From Chamaecyparis obtusa (taxonomy: Eukaryota; Streptophyta; Pinopsida; Cupressales; Cupressaceae), in assembly GCA_027943335.1 (NCBI GenBank), contig BSBK01006386.1:620001-684000 (forward strand): DNA of 64,000 nt, written 5' to 3'. Below, one piece after another: positions 55,301-64,000 of the stretch. Made by a program: the position numbers and the translations under genes. The notes below the pieces were generated by a model. That model had not been told where the DNA came from, ran no database searches, and worked only from the letters and a program-made list of their open reading frames with translations. Position 1 is the first letter of the stretch. Every line of letters starts with the position of its first letter.

Positions 55301-56318
55301 CTACGAACTTATCCTTATTTTGATCTAGATAACTCTCCACATATTTTTGGAAGAGTGGTTCCTATTGCATCCTCATGAAGTCTTGAGCATCAAAACTTGT
55401 ACTACTACCTCCATGTTGGGAGCCATGATGAACTCATTGGGAGGGTTTTCTTGAGGTCCTAGGAGGTTTTGGTCTCCTATGTTGTGAATTCCTTCTTCCT
55501 CTAGGACTAGGGCATCTTGAAGGGGTTCTTGAGTGCCTTCTATTTCGTGGGGTCCCTGAAGGTGTAGATGGTGGAGAGTTGTTTCCACTATTGATACCCA
55601 CATTATTGAATTGGTCATTGAGTTGTTGGGCCAAAATTCTATCTTGTTCCTCTTGAGAGGCTTTCCTTTCCAATTCTAACAAGGCTTGTTGCTCTACCTC
55701 TAGGATTCTAAACCTCTCCTCTTTTGCAGCATGTTCATCCAAAAAGGCTTTCTTTTCATGTTCAATTCTTCTAAGCCTTTCTCTTGTATATCGTGAGGTT
55801 TTTTGAAGAGGAGAAATTGGTCTCGAATGTTTGAACAAATCATTGGTAAATGCTGCATTTACATGAGCATCACAAGGTTCATTGTTTTGGTCTTCATGTT
55901 GTGACTGTTCATCTTGGTGAGCTCATCTAGCATACCTTTCAGCTCTTTGATGGGCATCCAAATATCTCATATGGATAGGAGGTGATCCTAGTTGATTGTC
56001 ATGAGAGGACTCACCAAATAGGATGTTGTCTCTATGTCTCTGAAATATGTCATCAAGATTTTGATCCATTGCTTCTCTCTCCTTTCTAGTCATGGTGTAA
56101 CTCATGTCCATATATGATTGAGAAGGGGCTAAGGAGGTACTCAACTCACTAGGATTGATCTTAGGTTTAAACCAAACTTCTGACTCACTCCTAGGTGATT
56201 GATCAAAGATGGGCTCTTTGCCTCTACACTTTTGACAAGTTTGGACTAAGGGTAACTGGTCAAAGACAACTTGAGTTTGTTTTCCTTGATTGACTTGATA
56301 CCTTGTTGTAACCAACAT
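49394..56318 (-). pseudogene. Element E gag-pol, frameshifted and RNase H-deleted
   Basis: Probable start Met at 56318 (MLVTTRYQVNQ). Gag core at about 55150-54700 (NPFDRSLSMKDFP, GNGDPHDHVHQFY, MRLFPQSLKG). A frameshift lies near 54900. Protease LIDGGAGLN at about 53450. RT at 51478-50927 with DFRDLNRACPKDDFPLPNID and MDGFSGYNQ, but the active site reads YVDE, not YVDD. Just after the RT thumb (SLGALLAQLDD, about 50510) the sequence jumps to the integrase finger (DIHEGICGG), so both RNase H domains are missing, roughly 1 kb less than in element B. The integrase core has TGNGG where TDNG is expected, and PQGNGQEEA. C-terminus PDPINVLHLKKFYP, stop TGA at 49396-49394. It cannot be functional. 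Confidence 0.85.
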
Positions 56319-56859
56319 GAAAGAAAATACTCTTGGTGATAATATGACCCTATGATACATTAATATCAAACAAGGATAGTAAAAAGTGTTCAATTGTCCA
56401 AAAAGAGATGGTAAGATAGAAAATTGCAAAATGTGTAAACCAACACTGCCACAGAGGTGCCCAATCAAAGCATAAGTATCCTAGCACATATGGATCAGGA
56501 GGATGGATTTACCCAAATTATATTTGAAATTGAAATTAATTCTTTTTTATGGAAGTGAATTGGACAAGAGACTACTAATACTCTCCAAGTATGTTACCAA
56601 AGAATCTAAAGGTTTAATTTCTCAACAAGGAGGACTTCTAACTTATCAATGACAAACAAGATCGCTTGTGAAACCAAAGATCACTAATTCAAGATGTCTA
56701 AATAAAAGAACCTGAGGTACAAATAGGCTTCTAGCTACAAGGTAAGAGACCTACTAAAATCTAGATCGACCAAAAAAAGATTGAAAATGGCACAAATTTG
56801 ATAGGCAACAAATTTATTCTATGCGAAAATCTCCAGGCTAACTAAATGATACAATCTTC

Positions 56860-57020
56860 CAAAATGATATTTCGCACGAGGTAATGCAATAGTTTCCAGG
56901 TAGCCTAAGTGATAAAATCTAGGCAAGCTATGCAACAATTGTGCAGCAATGAACTATCGCATGATAAATCTCAGTACAATGTGCGATGATATTTTAGGAT
57001 CGTACGATTCTTGACCAGTG
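56860..57020 (-). repeat. Second cluster of the element E motif
   Basis: TTCGCACGAGG, CTATCGCATGATA, AATGTGCGATGAT and GGATCGTACGATTC: same palindromic family as in the PMD intron and near the primer site. Confidence 0.6.
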
Positions 57021-57426
57021 AAGTGTAAAAATCTTAGTTTTAAAGGCATTTGGTCAATGTTTCAGTTTGATGGTTGGATTTTTTTTATTTCAAACATAGT
57101 ACTAGTAGTAATCAGACAAGTTTTCAAATAGTAGGTCATCAAACATGTCATAAAACACTTGCACAAGGGTGAAAGCAACCTTGCCAAGATAAGCAATTTG
57201 TGATATCAAAGCATGAAAACCCTATGAATGCTACCGTGATGTTTGATGTTTGAGAACATTTTTATAGGTAGATCACAGCAAGAACACTTCAAGCACTTAC
57301 TAGCCTAAAAAGATAAAGGCTCAATACTTAGCAACTTGGCCCACACTTGATGTCTCATTGCCTCACACAAAGTGGTTGCCCATAATAGATATTGGCTTTA
57401 TTGTGGAAGTGCCAATGACACAACCA

Positions 57427-57494
57427 AAGGAACACAAATGGTGATTAATCTTGGGGTGATCCAATTTAGTCCACTAGGATCAATCCTTGCACCA
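57427..57494 (-). promoter_or_regulatory. Leader block conserved with element B
   Basis: Plus strand: GGAACACAAATGGTGATTAA, TCTTGGGGTGATCC, then GGATCAATCCTTGCACC; counterpart 17094-17160. Both lie in the leader 1.1-1.3 kb before gag. Confidence 0.5.
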
Positions 57495-57869
57495 AGAAGC
57501 TAAGAAAAAAAATTGGGTGGCTTCTATCTATGGTTCTTAGTAAAGGCTTTCGTTCGTAATACCCCTCTTGCTCCCCAAAGGGACTCCTTACCTTGCAGCA
57601 AGTAACGGACCTCATGGCTACAAGAGTACCTTAATAATTCTTGCTCAACATTTTCCTCATGGTCATAATCCCACAAGTACTCACATTAAGTGAAGGCAAG
57701 TACTATGTCTACCAAGGTTTTGTGTCCTTGATAGCCTTGAGTTTATAGTGGGTTGGAATAGCCGACTAAGAGCTTGTCCCCACTTGGGTCATTCCTCTTG
57801 ATTTCTCAAGAGCAGGCCCACTAAAGGATTATAATTTAACTAAACAAAGAGTGGATCAACCTTTGAGTG

Positions 57870-58050
57870 TCAAGATTTCTAGTTCACCTCAAGGGTGAAG
57901 AGCATACTCTCCTAACTCAAAAATTTCTCCCAAACACACTAAGAAAAGGTTCAATTACCCTCTTTCCTTCAAAATCCAAAGATGGGTCAAGATTTTTGTT
58001 TCACCACAAGGGTGAAGAGCATACTCTCCTACCACAAAAAGATTCTTACA
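57870..58050. repeat. Two-copy repeat in element E leader
   Basis: CAAGGGTGAAGAGCATACTC with flanks at 57887-57930 and again at 58005-58048, about 117 bp apart. It makes a spurious 109-codon plus-strand frame look repetitive. Confidence 0.8.
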
Positions 58051-58379
58051 ACAAGATATTAAGTGCCTATGAAAAGAAACAACTAGTATATGCCACACTC
58101 AAAATGAAAGCAATTAAGCAAGCACTTGATTGGTTTTTATACATTGGGCAACCCTTCAAGAAAGGATTAGTAACCCTTGTGCATTTGGAGCTTTGAAATG
58201 CATTCTTTTAAGCAAATATTTCAAGCAATGAAGGCACCTACAAGCACAACTTGTTATCCCCACAATGTTCAGCACATCAAAACCAAATAAAATTTTCAAG
58301 TAAACCTTTGTTCTACCACAACAAATCAAAAATACAAAACAAGAAAATCAAATCTTGCAAAGAAATGATCAAAATCACT

Positions 58380-58620
58380 CACTACTAGGCCTGTGTGATA
58401 GTTCTATCAAAGAATGAATCATACGATACTTTGCCATATACTGGTGTGACACCTTCTATTTGAATGATACTTCACAATACCTGCATCTGATAGAGTATAA
58501 AAAAATAGTGTGATAGAATCCTATATAAGTGTATGATACTTTTACTGGAAAAGTATCACACGAGCATATGATAAACTATCGTACGATACTAGAAAACTAT
58601 CGTACGAAACTCTGTCAGAA
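58380..58620 (-). repeat. Third cluster of the element E motif, beside the primer site
   Basis: About 12 copies such as CATACGATACT, AAGTATCACACGAG, CTATCGTACGATACT and CTATCGTACGAAAC. TATCGTACGATA is a perfect 12-bp palindrome. Element B has its AGGCGAC cluster in the same position. Confidence 0.75.
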
Positions 58621-58700
58621 AGTATGGAAAAATAGCTGAAACGGCAAGCAAAATATGATGAAAAATTGATGAAAATGTATAAAAAGGACAAAACAAGAGT

Positions 58701-58723
58701 GTTCTACCCCATGGTGGGCGCAA
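58701..58723 (-). other. Primer binding site of element E, lysine tRNA
   Basis: Minus strand TTGCGCCCACCATGGGGTAGAAC, four bases inside the LTR. It matches the 3' end and T-arm of plant lysine tRNA over about 23 bases with a few mismatches, including the second base. Confidence 0.75.
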
Positions 58724-58727
58724 AAAA

Positions 58728-59642
58728 TGTACACTCAAAATGTGCACTTCTCTAGGTCATTACTTCTAAGAGAATCCATGAATAGGAAACCTTGAGAATG
58801 TGACCTAGAGCTCCCTATGCATGGAGTTTCAAGGATGTTTGGATTGCTCTCAGCTAGAGCTATGAAGCATATGACCTTGCTAGTCAACCACACAATGGGA
58901 GATTCAATGAGACAAGGGCAAGAATGTCAATATCATCAAGAATGAAAAATGAAGATGCAATGCAACTATGCTAAGAATGAAGATGCAAGTAAGCTATGAA
59001 AGAACAATGAAAGTATTGCAAGCCTTGCTAATTAAGCTAGGTGAGCTAATCTAGAACTTGAAAGGAAATCTAAACTAAGAAAGCATAAACATGAAGCTAT
59101 GATGCAAGAATGAAAGCTAAATGCAAGAAGATCTCCAAAGCTCCAAATCTCCAAGAAATCTTGTAGCATAAGATTAGTATTCAAAAGTTGGGATCCTAAA
59201 ATGAGAAGAGAGCTCTCCTTTTAAAGGAATTGAGAAAGAATGGACCATGGAGATTAAGAGGCAAAAGAATTGATCAAGGCTGGAGTTTGAAAGTGGGATC
59301 AATCTATGTGCACAAGTCTCCTCCAATAAGAAATAAGAGTTGACTTTTGTGTCCCATGTGAGACAAAAAGGCCTTTTCTTCTTTTTATAAAATAAGAACA
59401 ATACTTTATTTGTGCAACTTAGGATAAGAGGAAAGTGGGGGCTTTTTATTTAATAAAAGGGGAGGGGACTTAGGATAAAATGGTTATCCCATAAAATATA
59501 ATTGAATAAATGATAGAAATAGGATTTGATCAAGGAAATTGATATAATTGAAAATATTGATTTTTGAAAATATTGATTCAAGGATTTGATAAATTGTTGA
59601 ATGGGGGCCCAAAGTCTAGGTGAACATTTTAGAGTGCATACA
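58728..59642 (-). repeat. Element E, 5' LTR (915 bp)
   Basis: TGTACAC to GCATACA, followed by ATAGT. About 38 substitutions from the other LTR by eye. Confidence 0.93.
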
Positions 59643-62080
59643 ATAGTGACCAATGCAACCTCAAAAAATCAATCTCTCTAATTGAGATCCTGGCTTCTAT
59701 TGAATCCTTTGCCAATGGGAAATCCCTAGGGCTTGATGGTCTTCCTGTAGAATTTTATAAGAATAAAGGTTGGGTAGCGCCTGAACTTCTGAAAGTTTAT
59801 GAGGAGGCTTTCTCAAAAGGATCTTTAGGTGTGTCCATTAATAGGGGAGTTATTAAACTTCTTCCCAAAGTAAGAGATAAAACTCTAGTGAAAAATTGGA
59901 GGCCCATTACATTGCTAAATTTATCATATAAAATTTTGGCCAAAGTTCTTGCTAGAAGGATTGCTCCCCTTTTAAATAAATTTGTTTCTCCTACTCAAAT
60001 AGGCTCTATTCAAGGAAGATATATATTAGAAAACCTTGTAACCAACTGGGAAGCTATGCACTGGGCTAAATCAAATTGGTAGGAGGTGGCAATGGTACTC
60101 CTTAATTTTGAAAAAGCATATGACAGGATTGAATGGAACTTTGTTCTAGGAATGCTGAAAGCTTTTGGTTTCCCATCAATATACTGCAAGTGTGGATAGA
60201 ACTACTATTCAAATATGCCTCCATAGTGGTGGATGTCAATGGATCCCCATTTGAACCAATTAGACTTCAGAGATCTATTAGACAAGGATGTCCAATAGCC
60301 CCTTCATTATTTGTTATTGTTGCAGATGCTATGTTTTACATTCTAAGAGCTCAATCTTTGGGACCCCCAGTAAAAGGCATCTCTCTCCCTAACAGTGAAG
60401 AATTAATTAATGTATAGTTTTCGGATGACACATATTTGTTCCTTGTACTTTTTGAAATTTTTTTTGATAATGCCATGAATAAAATTAATCTTTTTTGCAA
60501 GGCTTCAGGATCAAGAATTTCACCAAGCAAGTCCACTATTTTGGGATGGTCTAATGATCCACCTAACTGGTTAAGTAATAAATGATGGTAGTGGGCTGGC
60601 CCTAATATCATTGTTAGATACCTTGGTATCCCATTTTCTATAGAGCCCAATCTTGGCTACATGTGGGACTAGATCTATGAAAAGATCAACAAAAGACATT
60701 TAAAATGGCAGACACAAACATTGTCCATTGCTGGGAGGTTGCAAGTGGTTCAAAAAGTCCTCTCAGCACATCATGTTTACTATGCCTCAACATGGTTGTT
60801 TTCTAATTCACAGGTGAACATGTTGGAAAGAATATTTAGGGACTTCCTATGGTCTTATGGGAAAGGAAATAAAAAAAGACATTGTGTAAAGTGGGAATGG
60901 TTTTGTCAAGAAAAAAGTCAAGGAGGTTTGGGACTAAAAGACATTAAAGTCCATGGCTCTAATCTTGCAGCTAAGTCGGTCCTCAAAGCATTATGGGTAA
61001 TGAACCTTGGATAATTTTGATTAGAAATAATATTGATAGATTAATCATAAAGAAAGGGAAATAGTGAAAAAATGTTCCTACTTGTGATATAGTTCTGGGA
61101 GATTTTAAAATGAAATTGTTTGGTTCAAAAAAATTTCAAACTTCCTGGAAGGCTTGGATCTAGGTGAGGTAGCTGATTCCAAATAGGGGAGCTTCAGGAA
61201 GCCCTCCATACCTTTCTATGGGGCTTGAAACTTAATGGAAAACCATTGGCCCTCACTCAGAGTTATTCAGAAAAATTTTGGAATTGGAAAGGGATATCTG
61301 TGATTCAGGACCTCTTGGAGGATGGGAAATTAGGGTCATGGGATTTTCTTAAATCTAAATTTAATATCCCCAATTCTTAAAATAAAACATATACTCTTAT
61401 TAAGAAAGTAGTTAATGGAGAGATTAAAGGAGACATTATCAACATGACAACATTTCTTAAAAAGAGTAAATGGATAGATGGGACTTTGCTCTCTGAGACC
61501 ACTACTAAGCATTTGTATCATAGTTTGAAGAAAGATTCCTCTCTCATAACTCGTGTGACTCAATGTTGGGGGAAAATTAGCCCATTTTCTAATTGGATAT
61601 TTTTCTTTTAATACTTTTGGAAAGGAAAAGTTGAACCTAAAAATCTCTATTTTCAATGGTTGCTCCTTATCAAAAAGCTTTCTATTGGCCCTATTTTTTC
61701 TTTTGTTGGTCTTACCCCTATTTTTTGTAGTATTTGTAATTCTGTTGAAACTTGTGAACATTTATTCTTTGAATGTATGTATGCTCATAAGATTTGGTCT
61801 ATCTTCCTTGGCTCACCTTGCTTGAAAACTATCAATGTTGTCATTTGTTGGAGTGAAATCCTTGTTGGTTATGTTAATTTGTTTGATTCTAGACTAAATA
61901 GTTTATGGTTTACTTTGACTATTCAAGTTCTATGGACTCTTTGGAAGGATAGGAATAGAGAAGTTTTTTAGATGGAGAAAAGGAAGCCTACTGAGTTTAA
62001 GCTTAAACTCACCCACTTTAATATTATGTCACAAGTTGCATTGTTGCGTAATATCATGAAGAGTGAGTTCATAAAGCTAG
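59643..62080 (+). pseudogene. LINE D ORF2, 3' part: reverse transcriptase and zinc-binding C-terminus
   Basis: Continues ORF2 after element E: SLGLDGLPVEFYK, KNWRPITLLN, AKVLARRI and IQGRYILEN. Next comes LLNFEKAYDRIEW, where the usual first Asp (LDFEKAYD) is Asn. A frameshift near 60135 precedes RQGCPIAPSLF and the active-site FSDDT (about 60419). Then SGSRISPSKS, RYLGIPF, a QGGLGLKD segment, and a zf-RVT region (CSICNSVETCEHLFFEC, about 61725-61775). Several stops interrupt it. Order and spacing are those of plant L1 reverse transcriptases. Confidence 0.85.
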
Positions 62081-62582
62081 TTTAGGAGGGTAGCATTTTA
62101 GTTAGCAAAGACAAAGTGCATGCATCACACTATGTTGTGGAATATCAGAGCTTCCTTGCCCCTACTAAGGTGGAGGACTTAAACAAGCTTCATCAAAACT
62201 GCCATGTTGACCCTAGAGCCCAAGAGGAAAATGCTTCTACCTCCTTTTTGTAGGAAAAACCATCAGGATGGGTCACAAGCCTCAACTCTAAATAGGAATA
62301 TAATCAGTATAATCCAAGTGAATCTACAAGGGTTTCTAGTGTCACAACTAGTCATTCTGATGGCTGGGAATAAACAACTCATAAAAGTTTTAACTCCTCT
62401 CTTTTGTAAACTCAGATGACCATGTTTGTTAAGTGCTAGATAGCTTATAAGCTAATATTTTCACTCCCCCAATTTTGTAACTATATATGTTATGGGGGTT
62501 GTGAGTAGTAGTCTCTTTTTAAGACTCTGAACCATGATGTTATACTTGTAAATTTTGATTAACTATCTTAATAGAAAAAAAA
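62081..62582 (+). other. LINE D 3' region and poly-A tail
   Basis: Noncoding; ends with ATCTTAATAG followed by a run of about ten A and then the TSD copy. Confidence 0.75.
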
Positions 62583-62596
62583 AATTGCTTCAAACC

Positions 62597-63150
62597 TTGC
62601 ATTTTCTTAAAAAAATAAACCTCATATTCAAGAGGATTAAATTATCTCTTCAATGTATCCACCATATGATCCCATCCTATTAGCTTCTCCTTTTCACTTC
62701 TATTTATCTCTAACTGAACTTCATTCCACCAAATTTTAGCATGGCCTTTCAGCTTGTCCTTTGCAAACCTAACCCTCTCAGGATCTTCTACTTCTTCATA
62801 CTCAAAATAATCTTCCATATCATTGATCCAATCAATCAAATCTTCTAGATCAAGGTTTCTAGAAAAGGTGTAAAATATAATTTTTTGCCTCTTTTCAATA
62901 TTGTAAATGACCCTAAAAAACCTAGCCTCATCAAGATTTATGGCCACTTCTTTCTCTTCTTCAAATTCATCCTCACTTTCATCTCTTTCCCTAATGTTAT
63001 CTCCTCTCTACAACTCCTCTTTTAGTGCTTGTACTTGTCTCTAAAGGGATCTAAAACCCTCTTCTCTCACACCATCAATTCTTCCACCAGGGTGCCTTTG
63101 TTGATGCTGAGGGATTCATCACACTCTGCAAATCTATATCCTTCATCGTC
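62597..63150 (-). pseudogene. Element F gag, N-terminal part
   Basis: Minus strand from about 63110: acidic stretch EREDESEDEFEEEKEVAIN, then the gag core LEDLIDWINDMEDYF, DPERVRFAKDKLKGHA and WWNEVQ, ending at a stop at 62642. The text then continues FNPLEYEV, MQGLKQ to the LINE junction and resumes at 40599. This is the retrotransposon gag domain of chromovirus-type Ty3/gypsy elements. Upstream stops (two within 62990-63080) indicate decay. The start codon cannot be fixed. Confidence 0.75.
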
Positions 63151-64000
63151 TCTTTCTTTATAAACATTGATTAGAGGCTCTCAATCTTCCAATAACCCTC
63201 ATATTCACTTAATAATATCTCCATAATCCTTCAATGAATCAACTCACCAATATCTTCTCAACATTGAAAACACCGAGTTCAATAAATAATGGTCTTCGAT
63301 GGTCGACCATTCTAACTACAACTAGATCTTTCTCAGCCTAGCTTGAATTTCACCACTACCATGTAAGCCAATTCAGCACAAACATGTGCATGACAACACA
63401 TTCACCACATTTTCTTCTCAAAGAAGGCCGAGCACCAAATATAATGATCTTCGGTTGTCGTGTTTTAGTGAAGGTCTTCAACACCATTCAGGATTTTTAG
63501 ATACAATTTAATCTATGGATGGTTCTCTCTCAGCTCTCTTCCAAAGTGACTGTCGAAACTCCATCTCTCAGTTTCCTCCATGTGGGCATAGATAGTTTCA
63601 AACACCTTCCCGATAATGTGGTTCAAGGATAATGCAAAGGTGGCGTACCGATTCTTGGAAAACCATTTCAAACTTGAACAAATTCAAGATTTAGCACTTA
63701 GTTTTTTTAAACTGATTCTCTGTCAAATAAGATGACCATCATTGTCCACTCAGGACTATTAAAAAATTGAAACATAACCAAAATTGGATTCCTTAATGCC
63801 GATGTCAATACTTCAAAATTAATTCATTTTTCTGTTAAATTCTTTTATCAAAAACCTGACAACAAGACATAACTCAGACCAATCCATAAGGAACTACGAA
63901 ACCAAACTGTAGGGGATATAAATAAAAAGACTACGAAAGCTTTAAACGCCAACTTATCAAAGTCAATACATTAAAATTTGAATTGCTCACATAACATGCA
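63151..64000. other. Presumed leader of element F, no gene
   Basis: No open frame or repeat was recognised. By polarity this should be the 5' leader, and possibly LTR, of element F, but no matching LTR is visible in the window. Two near-copies of ACCGAGTTCAATAAATAATGGTC / CCGAGCACCAAATATAATGATC lie at about 63270 and 63428. Confidence 0.35.

Larger units (their letters stand above)
56319..58700 (-). other. Element E 5' leader
   Basis: 2.4 kb, noncoding. It contains motif clusters at 56860-57020 and 58380-58620, the block shared with element B (57427-57494) and a two-copy repeat at 57870-58050. No ORF like the candidate in element B was found. Confidence 0.65.
43770..59642 (-). mobile_element. 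Element E: older Tat-type Ty3/gypsy element with antisense PMD gene
   Basis: The element is 15,873 bp with LTRs of 936 and 915 bp (TGTACAC...GCATACA), about 4% different. Minus polarity follows from the purine tract at 44706, the lysine-tRNA primer site at 58701-58723 and gag-pol on the minus strand. On the plus strand near the 3' LTR it carries a promoter and PMD gene (45332-47773). Gag-pol has frameshifts, stops and a deletion of RNase H. Confidence 0.93.
40615..62582 (+). mobile_element. Element D: L1-type LINE, interrupted by element E
   Basis: Apparently full-length: 5' region, ORF1 with a CCHC knuckle, ORF2 with AP endonuclease, reverse transcriptase and a zinc-binding C-terminus, 3' region, A10-like tail and TSD. 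Without element E it is about 6.1 kb, a usual size for plant L1. Both ORFs carry several stops and at least two frameshifts, so it is dead. Confidence 0.9.

Noticed and set aside
57867..58196. 109-codon plus-strand ORF in the element E leader
   Set aside because: Its repeated phrases come from a two-copy DNA repeat. No promoter or homology.

Overview
This window is eukaryotic, almost certainly nuclear DNA of a seed plant with a large, repeat-filled genome. A conifer-like gymnosperm is my guess; the sequence does not prove it. I see no host gene, tRNA, rRNA or CRISPR. Nearly all of the window is a nest of transposable elements, most of which can be delimited to the base by their terminal repeats and target-site duplications (TSDs).

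Layout. Element A (3127-30918, minus strand, TSD ACTAT) is an LTR element with no gag-pol; its only gene is an antisense plant-mobile-domain (PMD) gene. Element B (4520-19862, minus, TSD ATAGG) is a Tat-lineage Ty3/gypsy element inserted in the 3' repeat array of A. It has 1,455-bp LTRs and one 2,752-codon gag-pol frame broken by six stop codons. Element F is an old chromovirus-like Ty3/gypsy remnant on the minus strand, now in three pieces (32140-32570, 39915-40599, 62597-63150). Element C (32571-39914, plus, TSD GTTAT) sits in the protease of F. It has copia/Sirevirus-type ends but no polymerase, only a coiled-coil protein with several zinc knuckles and a ~1,045-codon protein of unknown function. 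Element D (40615-62582, plus, 15-bp TSD, poly-A tail) is an L1-type LINE inserted in the gag of F. Element E (43770-59642, minus) is a second, older Tat-type element inserted in the reverse transcriptase ORF of D, with a decayed gag-pol on the minus strand and an antisense PMD gene on the plus strand.

Relative ages, from LTR differences counted by eye: B youngest (about 0.5%), C about 1.3%, E about 4%, A about 6%. D and F are older than what interrupts them.

Most interesting: A and E are diverged families, yet both carry the same antisense cassette. It consists of a TATA promoter (TATATAAGG), an ATG 73-76 bp downstream, exon 1 ending at GTAAGT, an intron holding a cluster of a family-specific short motif, then a PMD domain, coiled coil and proline-rich tail. 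Because the gene is antisense to the element's genomic RNA, its introns would escape splicing and survive retrotransposition. A has kept this cassette while losing gag-pol. Element C is a second case of a polymerase-free LTR element carrying large proteins. All gene copies here are decayed or doubtful, so the window is best read as a fossil record of these cassettes.
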